Source of the DNA: an uncultured Burkholderiales bacterium
Lineage (GTDB): Bacteria > Pseudomonadota > Gammaproteobacteria > Burkholderiales > Burkholderiaceae_F
Length of the DNA stretch: 5,821 bases
Direction: 5' to 3'
Assembly: GCA_903871435.1 (NCBI GenBank)
Contig: CAIQGU010000378.1
Coordinates: 1 to 5,821 of the forward strand
The notes beneath the pieces were generated by a model. It did not search any database and was not told where the DNA came from. It worked only from the letters and a program-made list of their open reading frames with translations. Below are positions 1 through 5,821 of the stretch, piece by piece. Position 1 is the stretch's first letter; every line of letters starts with the position of its first letter. A program made the position numbers and the translations under genes.

Positions 1-196
1 ATGAGTTCGGCGAGGCCGCGTCCGGCGGCATAGCTTTGCATGGCGCCTCTGCCCGAATATCTGTAATCCGGCGCACGGACCAATGGCTGGTCGTGACGCG
101 AGAATGGGCTTGCCAGCGGTCATGTCATTGCCGGATCGCAGGCCCCGGCCCCGCATGGGGCGTCGGTGCCCCAATTTCAACGCCAGGATCCCGATC
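1..196. other. Upstream region without a convincing gene
   Basis: This stretch precedes the Spy/CpxP-like gene. Frame 1 stops at 31-33 (TAG), so a few codons of an upstream plus-strand gene could end here, but ten residues are too few to judge. A TTGCAT at 36-41 and a TGTAAT at 62-67 resemble sigma-70 promoter boxes, but the 20-base spacing is too long to trust. The in-frame extension of the downstream gene back to 83 does not look like a signal peptide or family sequence. The promoter of the two exported-protein genes is expected here but I cannot place it. Confidence 0.4.
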
Positions 197-715
197 ATGC
201 ACAGCCCAACCGCGCCCTACTTGTCAGAACAACGGCAGCCCACCTCAGCCAATACCGCCAGACGCGCTGTCCGAGCGATGCTCGCCGGATCCGTCGCGGT
301 GTCCATCAGCGTTTGCATGCCCGTATCCAGCGCAGCAGCTGCAGCGCTTGCCAGCGCAGCGCCGGCCAGTACGCAGGACAGTTCCCAGCGGGTTGAAAAA
401 CGCATCGACGACATGCATACGAAACTGCATATCGTCTCGAGCCAGGAGACCTTATGGCAGACCGTCGCGCAAACCATGCGCGATAACCAGCAGACGCTCG
501 AACCGCTGGTGGCGGAGCGCGCCAAGAATGCGGCCAGCGCCACCGCACTGCAGGACCTCGATTCCTTTGCCGCGGTGTCAGAGGCGCATACCGGTGGCAT
601 CCGCCGCTTCATCGCAGCTTTCGAGCCCCTTTACACCGCCATGTCGGACGCGCAGAAAAAGGATGCCGACACGCTGTTCCGCAGCGGCCCTGGTAAAGCA
701 GGGAAAACCAAATGA
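197..715 (+). CDS. Spy/CpxP-like (LTXXQ family) periplasmic protein
   Basis: Exported protein of 172 residues. The ATG at 197 was chosen over an in-frame ATG at 83 because it has an AGGA eight bases upstream (185-188) and because the earlier stretch is Arg/Pro-rich without family character. Residues 22-57 form a signal peptide: basic RRAVR, a hydrophobic core (MLAGSVAVSISVCMPV), then Ala-rich cleavage sites. The mature part is mostly helical. It has an LTXXQ-like segment near 77-86 (LHIVSSQETLW) and a second near 148-157 (AMSDAQKKDAD), with a charged amphipathic stretch between them. This is the layout of Spy/CpxP relatives, which act as ATP-independent periplasmic chaperones or envelope-stress sensors. 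The exact role here is unknown; neither repeat is a perfect LTXXQ. Its TGA overlaps the next start (ATGA), so the two proteins are probably made together. Confidence 0.75.
   Translation: MHSPTAPYLSEQRQPTSANTARRAVRAMLAGSVAVSISVCMPVSSAAAAALASAAPASTQDSSQRVEKRIDDMHTKLHIVSSQETLWQTVAQTMRDNQQTLEPLVAERAKNAASATALQDLDSFAAVSEAHTGGIRRFIAAFEPLYTAMSDAQKKDADTLFRSGPGKAGKTK
700..704 (+). promoter_or_regulatory. Ribosome binding site of the small exported protein gene
   Basis: AGGGA lies seven bases before the ATG at 712, inside the last codons of the preceding gene. It supports translation from the overlapping ATGA start. Confidence 0.55.
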
Positions 716-1086
716 GCGCCGACACCTACACGCCCCACAGGCCGTTCGCAGCGGTGTGCGCGGCGGGCATGGCGGCGCTGGTCTATGGTGCGGCGCTAAG
801 CTTGCTGGTGGGCGCTACCAGTCCCCCGCTGGCGCAGGCTGCCACCGGGGGACGCGATGACCCGCGCGACGAACGGCCAAGGGATGGTCATGACCAGGGC
901 CGGCGTGGCGGCGAGCGCGGGCACGACAACGGCCAGCGCGAGCGCGACGAGCGACAACGGTACGAACGGGAGCACTACTGGCAACATCAGCAGCCGGTCT
1001 ACGTGCCGCCACCCGTCTACTACTATCCGCCCCAGGCATCGCCGGGCATCAACCTGATACTGCCGCTCGAACTCCGGTTCCACTAG
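712..1086 (+). CDS. Small exported charged, Tyr/Pro-rich hypothetical protein
   Basis: Protein of 124 residues with no assigned function. Residues 11-43 look like a signal peptide, with a hydrophobic core (AALVYGAALSLLVGA) and a cleavage site after AQA at 41-43. Residues 46-88 are low complexity and strongly charged (Arg, Asp, Glu, Gly, His, Gln), and are likely disordered. The tail has a Tyr/Pro stretch (PVYVPPPVYYYPP, about 95-107) followed by a short hydrophobic end, PGINLILPLELRF. This tail pattern is common in small uncharacterised exported proteins of Beta- and Gammaproteobacteria; that is from memory, not a search. The start overlaps the stop of the Spy/CpxP-like gene by four bases and has its own AGGGA site. 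The pairing suggests an envelope role, perhaps stress-related or metal-related given the His/Asp content, but this is a guess. Confidence 0.7.
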   Translation: MSADTYTPHRPFAAVCAAGMAALVYGAALSLLVGATSPPLAQAATGGRDDPRDERPRDGHDQGRRGGERGHDNGQRERDERQRYEREHYWQHQQPVYVPPPVYYYPPQASPGINLILPLELRFH

Positions 1087-1100
1087 CCTCGCGGCGCACC

Positions 1101-1137
1101 CGCTGCCACTTGCAGACCTGCCTGCGGCAGCGGTTCT
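1101..1137 (+). terminator. Candidate terminator hairpin after the exported-protein pair
   Basis: CGCTGCC at 1101-1107 and GGCAGCG at 1126-1132 are perfect inverted repeats. The interior can pair further (GCAG 1112-1115 with CTGC 1122-1125). The stem lies 14 bases after the TAG at 1086 and is followed by GTTCTTG, a weak T-rich stretch. It could end transcription from the left genes, but the poor T tract keeps the call tentative. Confidence 0.35.
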
Positions 1138-1154
1138 TGCGGCAAACCCGCTAT

Positions 1155-1189
1155 CCGCGTCCCTGCCCATGGGCGGCTGCGGACCGCGG
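1155..1189 (-). terminator. Candidate imperfect hairpin after the YceI gene
   Basis: CCGCGTCC at 1155-1162 pairs with GGACCGCGG at 1181-1189 with a single-base bulge, and a GCCCATGGGC palindrome (1165-1174) lies in the loop. It sits just beyond the TGA of the lipoprotein gene in a convergent gap. On the minus strand only a GGGTTT follows, so it is not a classical intrinsic terminator. Confidence 0.25.
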
Positions 1190-1194
1190 CAAGG

Positions 1195-1971
1195 TCAGTC
1201 GCCGACCAGGGTGAACTCCACCAATATCTCGTCCTGTACGGCGATGAATCCCCCCAGTGCCGAATAGGGGTGGACCCCGAAATCGCTTTGCCGCAAAACG
1301 AATGCGCCGCTGGCGCGCACCTGCCGGGGCAAACCTGCGACAACAACCGGCAGTGTCAACACCCGGCTTTGGCCGTGCATCTCGACCGCGGCGCTCACGG
1401 CGAAATGATCACCCTCGCCCGTCACGGCGAGCCCGTGGATGCGGATGTAGGGATAACGGTCGGCCTGGAGATTATCGTCCCCCAGCATGTGGGCTCGGGT
1501 ATTGGCGATATCGCCCGGGGTCAGCTCGGCGGCAAACGGCGCACCAAGCTGCGCGCGCAGCTGTGGATCGTCCAGCGCCAGACGATCGAGGGCAAACTCC
1601 AGGTCAAATTGCGCGCCGGCGGGCCCGGCGGCCGGCAGGAAGAAATAGCCGCTGAAGTCCGGTGCCGTGAGCACGTGGTTGTGGCCCAGCGATGGCGCGC
1701 GGCCCCCACGGAAAACCAGGATGCGCACCGTGGAACGTTGCGGATCCAGTCGCAGCACGGTGCCACCCGATGCTCCCAGGGCCGCGTAGCGGCTCGACAA
1801 CACGGAATCCGCGCTGCCCGATCGCGTAGCGTCGGCCGGCGCCTGCGGCGCAACGACCGTGCAAGCCGCAACCAAAACGGCAAACATTAGGGCAAGCAGC
1901 GCACCCGCCGAGGCGAACCCGGACGCGCGGCCACGCGGCGCCCGTGCCATTGGCGCTCGCCAGCAGTTCAC
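1195..1971 (-). CDS. YceI-family lipoprotein, last gene of the polyketide operon
   Basis: Protein of 258 residues. The N-terminus is a lipoprotein signal: basic residues, a hydrophobic core (ALLALMFAVL) and lipobox LVAAC, with Cys37 as the lipidated residue. Thr at +2 predicts outer-membrane sorting by the Lol rule. The rest matches the YceI fold: STVRILVFRGG and the LGHNHVL segment near residues 80-99, a TRAHMLGDDNLQ segment with RYPYIRI after it, then VEMHGQSRVLTLPV and a final QSDFGVHPYSALGG block. YceI proteins are lipocalin-like beta barrels that bind isoprenoid quinones or other long lipids, so a role in holding or moving the lipid product of this operon is plausible but inferred. The GTG at 1971 gives a GTGA overlap with the oxidoreductase stop, like the other junctions. 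The alternative ATG at 1950 (residue 8) follows a GGCGAG at 1956-1961 and is nearly as likely; both keep the lipobox. Confidence 0.85.
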   Translation of the reverse strand: MNCWRAPMARAPRGRASGFASAGALLALMFAVLVAACTVVAPQAPADATRSGSADSVLSSRYAALGASGGTVLRLDPQRSTVRILVFRGGRAPSLGHNHVLTAPDFSGYFFLPAAGPAGAQFDLEFALDRLALDDPQLRAQLGAPFAAELTPGDIANTRAHMLGDDNLQADRYPYIRIHGLAVTGEGDHFAVSAAVEMHGQSRVLTLPVVVAGLPRQVRASGAFVLRQSDFGVHPYSALGGFIAVQDEILVEFTLVGD

Positions 1972-3227
1972 AATGCGCGGCTCGCAAAGCGATACAAAGA
2001 GGGATCAGGGGCGCAGCGCGCCTTGCCGGCCCAGCGCGCGCTCAAGGTCAGCACTCCGGGCCAGGCACGCGCCAGCAGCACGAGCACTCGTGCGGTGAAC
2101 GGTCGCATGGCCAGGTTCGCGACCAGGGCACCCAGGCGCAGCCGTCGCGCAAAATGCACGCGCCACTGCGCGGCATAGTGGCGCGCCACACGGGCCTGCC
2201 ACGCCGGATCCGCGCGCTGTTCGGGCGTCTTGCCACTGCGCAGCTGCTCGCAGAGCAGTCCCGCCGATTGCAGGGCCATGCTGATTCCCTCTCCCAGTAT
2301 CGGATGCACCTCGCCGGCCGCGTTACCGATACGCAACAGGCGATCGTCGGCGCGCACGCGTATACCGGGGTCCAGGGGACCACTAGCCAGCCAGGTGCCA
2401 TCGCGTTGCGCACCGGCCAGCGCCTGGTCCACTCCGGCGCACTGGCCGCGCAGCCATGCCTCGACCACATCGCCCGCGCAGCGCCCGGGCGCCTGCGCCC
2501 GCAGCGCGTCGAGCCGGTCACGCCGGACACAACACGCGACCGTTACCACGCCGCCATCGGCCACCACCATGCCACCATAGCCACCGTCGAGTGCCAGCAC
2601 CGGCAAGCAGCCCGGTGCCAGCGTGGCACCACGAAAATTAGCCTTGAACGCGAATAGGTCGGCGCCACTGCGCGACATGCGGCGCCGTGCGCGCCCCGAG
2701 GGCAATGGCTCCCAGGAACCGTGGGCAGCAATGGCAACGCGGCCCTGCAGCTGCAGATTTGCATTCTCCGAGCGTGCTGTCAGCTGCCAGTTGCCCGGGC
2801 CGCCAGAAATTGCGGTAACTGCGCAGGGTTGCAGCACGGTAGCGCCCGCTTGGCGCGCAGCCGCGACCAGGAGCACATCGAGCGTCTCCCGGCCAAGCGC
2901 CCGCCCCCAGGGATGGCGCACGTCCGGCGCCGTTGGCATGGCGGCAAGGACTCGTGCGTCACCTTGCATCAGCGCAACGTAGCGGAGCTCGGGACCCGCG
3001 TCCCGGGCGATCACCGCATCCAGCCCCAGGCCGTCAAGTAATGGGAGGTTGCTCGCCGCGATGCACTCCCCGCACACTTTGCGGCGCGGGAAGGGCTGTT
3101 TTTCGAGCAGGGCAACCGACCAGCCGGCACGCGCCAGCAAGATCGCTGCCGCGGAGCCTGCAGGACCCGCGCCGATGATCACGGCATCGTAGGTCACGCC
3201 ATCCTCAGCCGCCCGTACCGTCGTCAT
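1968..3227 (-). CDS. FAD-dependent oxidoreductase (geranylgeranyl reductase/aromatic hydroxylase type)
   Basis: Flavoprotein of 419 residues. A Rossmann motif binds the ADP part of FAD (DAVIIGAGPAGSAA, residues 14-27), ending in acidic Glu42 of the second strand. A RRKVCGECI segment follows at 48-56, as in the geranylgeranyl reductase/FixC-like group. GRALGRETLD at 108-117 corresponds to the conserved GR-x-x-LD region. The second FAD motif is GNAAGEVHPILGEGIS at 301-316, with Asn where many relatives have Asp. The C-terminal part (about 350-400) is helical and basic to hydrophobic, and may touch the membrane. It probably hydroxylates or reduces the polyketide ring or chain; the sequence alone does not decide between hydroxylase and reductase. 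The ATG at 3227 overlaps the methyltransferase stop (ATGA) and places the Rossmann motif near the N-terminus. The much longer open frame upstream is a shadow of the methyltransferase gene. Confidence 0.87.
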   Translation of the reverse strand: MTTVRAAEDGVTYDAVIIGAGPAGSAAAILLARAGWSVALLEKQPFPRRKVCGECIAASNLPLLDGLGLDAVIARDAGPELRYVALMQGDARVLAAMPTAPDVRHPWGRALGRETLDVLLVAAARQAGATVLQPCAVTAISGGPGNWQLTARSENANLQLQGRVAIAAHGSWEPLPSGRARRRMSRSGADLFAFKANFRGATLAPGCLPVLALDGGYGGMVVADGGVVTVACCVRRDRLDALRAQAPGRCAGDVVEAWLRGQCAGVDQALAGAQRDGTWLASGPLDPGIRVRADDRLLRIGNAAGEVHPILGEGISMALQSAGLLCEQLRSGKTPEQRADPAWQARVARHYAAQWRVHFARRLRLGALVANLAMRPFTARVLVLLARAWPGVLTLSARWAGKARCAPDPSLYRFASRAL

Positions 3228-3958
3228 GATGCCTGCGCCACCCGTCCTGCGTGAAACACATGGCTGAACAGGCCGGCCGGATATTCCCGAATCTCCCAAT
3301 CCGGTGCCCGGGACCACAGCGCCCCCAATTCTGCGCCATTGAAACCCGCGCGTACGCTGAGTACGGCGTCCTCCCGCGTCACCGCATTGGCGCCCAGCGC
3401 ACCCACGAGATGGCTGGCGAGCCAGGCCAGCCATGTGCGGCGCGGCTCGACCGCGACAAACCGCTGGCAGCGCCGCGCCACGGCGTCGAGCAAGTCCGTA
3501 AGCGTTGGGTTTGGGAAATGGTGCAGGAAAAGGTTGGCGACGATGAGGTCCCAAGACGCGTCCTTGCTGTCCTGCCGGCCGTCTGCCGCCGCCCACTCGA
3601 GGATGTCCGCCGTCTGCATCTGCACGGTCCAACCCAGGCGGGCATAGGCCGCCGCCGTTTCGGGCGCGAGGAGGCGTTGCCGGTCCAGCAGCGTGAGCGT
3701 TACCGGCGGCAGATCGGCGGCCATGTCACGGGCGAGCGCCAGCAGCAGCGTACCGTCACCAGCACCGATTTCCAGCACGCGCAGCGGCTCGGTGCGGCGG
3801 GCATCGTGCAGGCAAGCGCTCAGTGCACGCCGCAGGATCGCGCGCGTGCCCATCACCCGGTGGACGCGGCGCAGGTCGCGACGCGCGCGCTGTGCCGCAG
3901 GGTCGTCGGCAGCCAGGGCGTCGAGCGTTTCGGGCAGTATCGTGCGCTCGGTGATCAT
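3224..3958 (-). CDS. Class I SAM-dependent methyltransferase
   Basis: Soluble methyltransferase of 244 residues. SAM-binding motif I is VLEIGAGDGTLL at 61-72. The end of strand 2 gives LTLLDRQ (Asp92), residues 117-122 (ADILEW) match the adenine-contacting region, and DLIVANLFLHHF at 137-148 and FVAVEPRR at 167-174 are the motif IV and following strand regions. The N-terminal RRVHRVMGTR (30-39) precedes the Rossmann fold and may form part of the substrate lid. Its place between a type III polyketide synthase and a flavoenzyme suggests O- or C-methylation of the polyketide ring. It is not the membrane-bound isoprenylcysteine-methyltransferase type found beside some other bacterial type III synthases. 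The ATG at 3958 overlaps the synthase TGA (ATGA). An upstream in-frame start at 4018 lies deep inside the synthase gene and adds no family sequence. Confidence 0.88.
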   Translation of the reverse strand: MITERTILPETLDALAADDPAAQRARRDLRRVHRVMGTRAILRRALSACLHDARRTEPLRVLEIGAGDGTLLLALARDMAADLPPVTLTLLDRQRLLAPETAAAYARLGWTVQMQTADILEWAAADGRQDSKDASWDLIVANLFLHHFPNPTLTDLLDAVARRCQRFVAVEPRRTWLAWLASHLVGALGANAVTREDAVLSVRAGFNGAELGALWSRAPDWEIREYPAGLFSHVFHAGRVAQAS

Positions 3959-5013
3959 TGCACTTCGAGCAGCGCGCCATGGCAACTGAATCCGGCGCCA
4001 AAGGACGACAACCACCACCAGCCACCGGGGGCCGGATCGGCCAGGGCGGCATCGAATACGAAGTAGACGAAAGCACTGGAGAGGTTGCCGTATTCACGCA
4101 AGGTGGCCGCGCTGTACCGCAGATGCTCTGTTTTGATGCCGAACCGAGCCTCGATGGCATGCAGCACGTCACGGCCACCCGCATGCAATATCCACGCGCT
4201 GATATCCGCCGGGCGGAGCCCGGCGCGCTCCAGCACCGTGTTCATGACCTCTTTGGCGTAGCCGGCCGCCAGTCCGGGAACTGGCCGGGTCAGGATATTT
4301 CGCAGCATGCCGCCGCGATGCTCGAAACGCAGGGCTTCGCGCTGAACCGGCTCGGTGATCGATGCACTGTCGATCCAGCGTACGCGGCGGCCCTGCGTTG
4401 CGGGCTTGCGCGACAGCACGGCGGCGCCAGCGCCGTCGCCAAACAGGCAGGCGCTGATGATCACACCCGGATCATTGTCGAGGTACATCGCGGCGCTGCT
4501 CACCTCCACGCAAACCGAAAGCACATGCTCGGCAGAACCCGAATCCAGCAGCGCCCGGCATAACTGCAGGTTGGGAAGCGCAGCGGCACAGCCCTGGCCG
4601 ACCAGGTCGTACGCACCGATGTCGGGACGCAGTCCCAGCCGCTCGAGCACATGGCCTGAGAGACCAGGACAAAGGTAGCCGGTGCAGGTGCTCACCACGA
4701 CCGCATCGATCTGCGCCGCCACCAGACCCGACTTGCGCAGCGCGCGCTGCGCCGCCTGGGCGGCCAGCACAGGCGCGTGCGCGGCAAAACGCGCCGCGAG
4801 GGTGTCCGGATCAATCGTGAAGACGTCGGTCAGTTTTTCAAGGGCCAGCCAGCGCGCGTCGATGCCGTTGTCGCGCTGCAGGACGGTGCGCGCCACGAGA
4901 TGGGTGCGGGAATCGAGCCGGCCATACCACTCGGATTGCTCGAAAGCCTGAAGACATTGCGCCTTGGTGTAGCGCGCTGTTGGCGTGGCGGTACCAATTC
5001 CGCAAAAATGCAT
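3955..5013 (-). CDS. Type III polyketide synthase (chalcone synthase-like)
   Basis: Homodimeric ketosynthase-type enzyme of 352 residues that extends an acyl-CoA (or acyl-ACP) starter with malonyl-CoA and cyclises the product. The catalytic triad is visible: Cys142 in LVGQGCAAALPNL, His277 in WILHAGG and Asn310 in REYGNLSSAF. FGDGAGAAV at 191-199 holds the gatekeeper-type Phe191. Aligned by eye to alfalfa chalcone synthase, Thr132 becomes Cys110 and Thr197 becomes Ala175; the latter would widen the cavity and suits a long-chain starter. The C-terminal SSFGAGFSCHGALLEV corresponds to the GFGPG loop. The ATG at 5013 starts directly at the family's first strand (MHFCGIGTATP) and follows GGCGAG by four bases; the open frame extends to 5193 but the extra 60 residues are not family-like. 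It is the first gene of the operon. Alkylresorcinol or alkylpyrone synthesis is the likeliest role; the exact product cannot be read from sequence. Confidence 0.92.
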   Translation of the reverse strand: MHFCGIGTATPTARYTKAQCLQAFEQSEWYGRLDSRTHLVARTVLQRDNGIDARWLALEKLTDVFTIDPDTLAARFAAHAPVLAAQAAQRALRKSGLVAAQIDAVVVSTCTGYLCPGLSGHVLERLGLRPDIGAYDLVGQGCAAALPNLQLCRALLDSGSAEHVLSVCVEVSSAAMYLDNDPGVIISACLFGDGAGAAVLSRKPATQGRRVRWIDSASITEPVQREALRFEHRGGMLRNILTRPVPGLAAGYAKEVMNTVLERAGLRPADISAWILHAGGRDVLHAIEARFGIKTEHLRYSAATLREYGNLSSAFVYFVFDAALADPAPGGWWWLSSFGAGFSCHGALLEVQ

Positions 5014-5189
5014 GGATCTCGCCAAGGAAGGGTAGATGGCCCATTGTGCGCCAAATAACCCAATCCACCGGGGGCCAATCGCCTTTCCCTTACGACATTG
5101 TGGGTAGTCCGCAGCTATCCGTGCCGGGCGCGCATGGAAAAGTGATGTATTGCAGACGCCCAGCAATAACGCACGCGTCGCGCGTCGCG
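5014..5189 (-). promoter_or_regulatory. Intergenic region expected to hold the polyketide operon promoter
   Basis: These 176 bases separate the histidine kinase stop from the synthase start and are the only sizeable gap in the minus-strand series. The part near 5040-5100 is less GC-rich than the genes (for example GGTTATTTGG on the minus strand). No pair of -35/-10 boxes with good spacing stands out. A short ACGCG-TCG-CGCGT inverted repeat (5173-5185) lies just past the kinase stop. A promoter is inferred from position only. Confidence 0.3.
5018..5023 (-). promoter_or_regulatory. Weak ribosome binding site of the polyketide synthase
   Basis: GGCGAG lies four bases before the chosen ATG at 5013. 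The same hexamer precedes the alternative ATG of the YceI gene. It is a weak Shine-Dalgarno match that helps decide the synthase start. Confidence 0.35.
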
Positions 5190-5821
5190 TCAACCAGCCA
5201 GCGCCGGAACCGGATCAACTGCGACGTTGACCGTGAAGTGGAAGGTACTGCCCTTGCCCACTTCGCTCTCGACCCAGATGCGCCCGCCCATGACATCTAC
5301 CAGGCGGCGGCAGATGGCAAGTCCCAAGCCGGTACCGCCAAAGCGCCGGGCAATGGAGCTGTCTTCCTGGGCGAAAGCATCGAAGATCTGTTCGCACTTG
5401 TCCTGCGGTATGCCAATACCCGTGTCGCTGACAGCGACATGCAGAACCGCACCGGTCACGGCATCGCTGTCCTGGCTCACGCGCAGCCGCACCCGCACCT
5501 CGCCGCGCTCGGTGAACTTCATGCCGTTGCTCACGAGATTGAGCAGGATCTGGCGCAGCCGGCCCGGGTCGCCACGCAGTTGCAGCGGCGAGGCGGGGTC
5601 GATTTCCATGCCCAGCGACAAGCCCTTCTCCTGGGCGCGGGGTGCAAGCGTCTTGATGGCGTCGCCCACCAACCGCTCCAGTCGAAACGGTATCGTCTCG
5701 ATGATCAGCTTGCCGGCCTCGATCTTGGAAAAATCGAGGAGGTCGTTGATGATCTTGAGCAGCGCAACGGCCGACGAATGCACTGTTCCCAGGTTCTCGC
5801 GCAATTCGTCGTCGAGCTCCG
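5190..5821 (-). CDS. Sensor histidine kinase, C-terminal part (cut by window end)
   Basis: About 209 residues are visible; the N-terminus lies beyond the right edge, so the sensor region and the phosphorylated His box are not seen. The visible part begins in the second dimerisation helix (LLKIINDLLDFSKIEAGKL), typical of hybrid-type kinases. The full HATPase domain follows: N box (QILLNLVSNGMKFT), G1 box (VSDTGIGIP), F box (FDAFAQEDSSIARRF), G2 box (GGTGLGLAI) and G3 (GKGSTFHF). The N box has Gly-Met where Ala-Ile or Ala-Val is usual. The protein stops about ten residues after the ATPase domain, so it has no C-terminal receiver or HPt domain, unlike many relatives with this core. It reads in the same direction as the polyketide operon 176 bases downstream; regulation of that operon by this kinase is possible but unsupported. 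Confidence 0.93.
   Translation of the reverse strand, partial: ELDDELRENLGTVHSSAVALLKIINDLLDFSKIEAGKLIIETIPFRLERLVGDAIKTLAPRAQEKGLSLGMEIDPASPLQLRGDPGRLRQILLNLVSNGMKFTERGEVRVRLRVSQDSDAVTGAVLHVAVSDTGIGIPQDKCEQIFDAFAQEDSSIARRFGGTGLGLAICRRLVDVMGGRIWVESEVGKGSTFHFTVNVAVDPVPALAG

Noticed and set aside
36..67. Sigma-70 promoter boxes TTGCAT and TGTAAT
   Set aside because: The spacing of 20 bases is too long and the match is weak; no supporting element is nearby.
257..286. Twin-arginine (Tat) export signal in the Spy/CpxP-like protein
   Set aside because: ARRAVRAML has two arginines but lacks the rest of the S/T-R-R-x-F-L-K pattern; an ordinary Sec signal fits better.
36..860. Long plus-strand open frame of 274 residues
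   Set aside because: It overlaps the Spy/CpxP-like gene in another frame, has no signal or domain pattern and is rich in Arg/Pro/Cys, as expected for a GC-rich shadow frame.
1944..2657. Plus-strand open frame of 237 residues opposite the oxidoreductase
   Set aside because: It is antisense to a gene with clear FAD motifs, and its Gln/Arg/Ala-rich product has no recognisable fold.
3228..3632. N-terminal extension of the oxidoreductase by 135 residues
   Set aside because: It lies wholly inside the methyltransferase gene. The Rossmann motif is already near the N-terminus from the ATG at 3227, and the ATGA overlap supports that start.
3251..4066. Plus-strand open frame of 271 residues opposite the methyltransferase
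   Set aside because: It is a shadow of the minus-strand methyltransferase, which has all expected SAM motifs.
5173..5185. ACGCG-TCG-CGCGT inverted repeat as a kinase terminator
   Set aside because: The stem is only five base pairs with a three-base loop and no T tract follows, so chance in GC-rich DNA is likely.

Overview
This is a GC-rich window from a Gram-negative bacterium, most likely a proteobacterium of the Burkholderiales or Xanthomonadales kind. That judgement rests on the base composition, a Spy/CpxP-like periplasmic protein, an outer-membrane-type lipoprotein and the codon choice; the genus cannot be fixed from the sequence.

Left part (1-1086, plus strand): a short upstream stretch, then two small exported proteins joined by an ATGA overlap. 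The first is a Spy/CpxP (LTXXQ)-like periplasmic protein. The second is a small secreted protein with a very charged Arg/Asp/Glu middle and a Tyr/Pro-rich tail. They face the next operon convergently across about 108 bases that hold two imperfect hairpins.

Centre (1195-5013, minus strand): a compact four-gene operon read from right to left. It encodes a type III polyketide synthase (Cys/His/Asn triad visible), a soluble class I SAM methyltransferase, an FAD-dependent oxidoreductase of the geranylgeranyl-reductase/aromatic-hydroxylase type, and a YceI-family lipoprotein. The first two junctions are ATGA overlaps; the third is a GTGA overlap if the GTG start of the lipoprotein is correct. The genes are therefore probably translationally coupled. 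The set fits a small lipid-polyketide pathway: the synthase extends a fatty acyl starter into an alkyl-resorcinol, -pyrone or similar ring, the methyltransferase and flavoenzyme decorate it (possibly to a methoxy-quinone), and the YceI lipoprotein may bind or carry the greasy product in the periplasm. The enzyme families are clear; the product and the carrier role are inference.

Right part (5014-5821, minus strand): a 176-base gap upstream of the synthase that should hold the operon's promoter, then the C-terminal part of a sensor histidine kinase (end of the dimerisation helices plus the full ATPase domain), cut by the window edge. It reads in the same direction as the polyketide operon and ends without a receiver domain.
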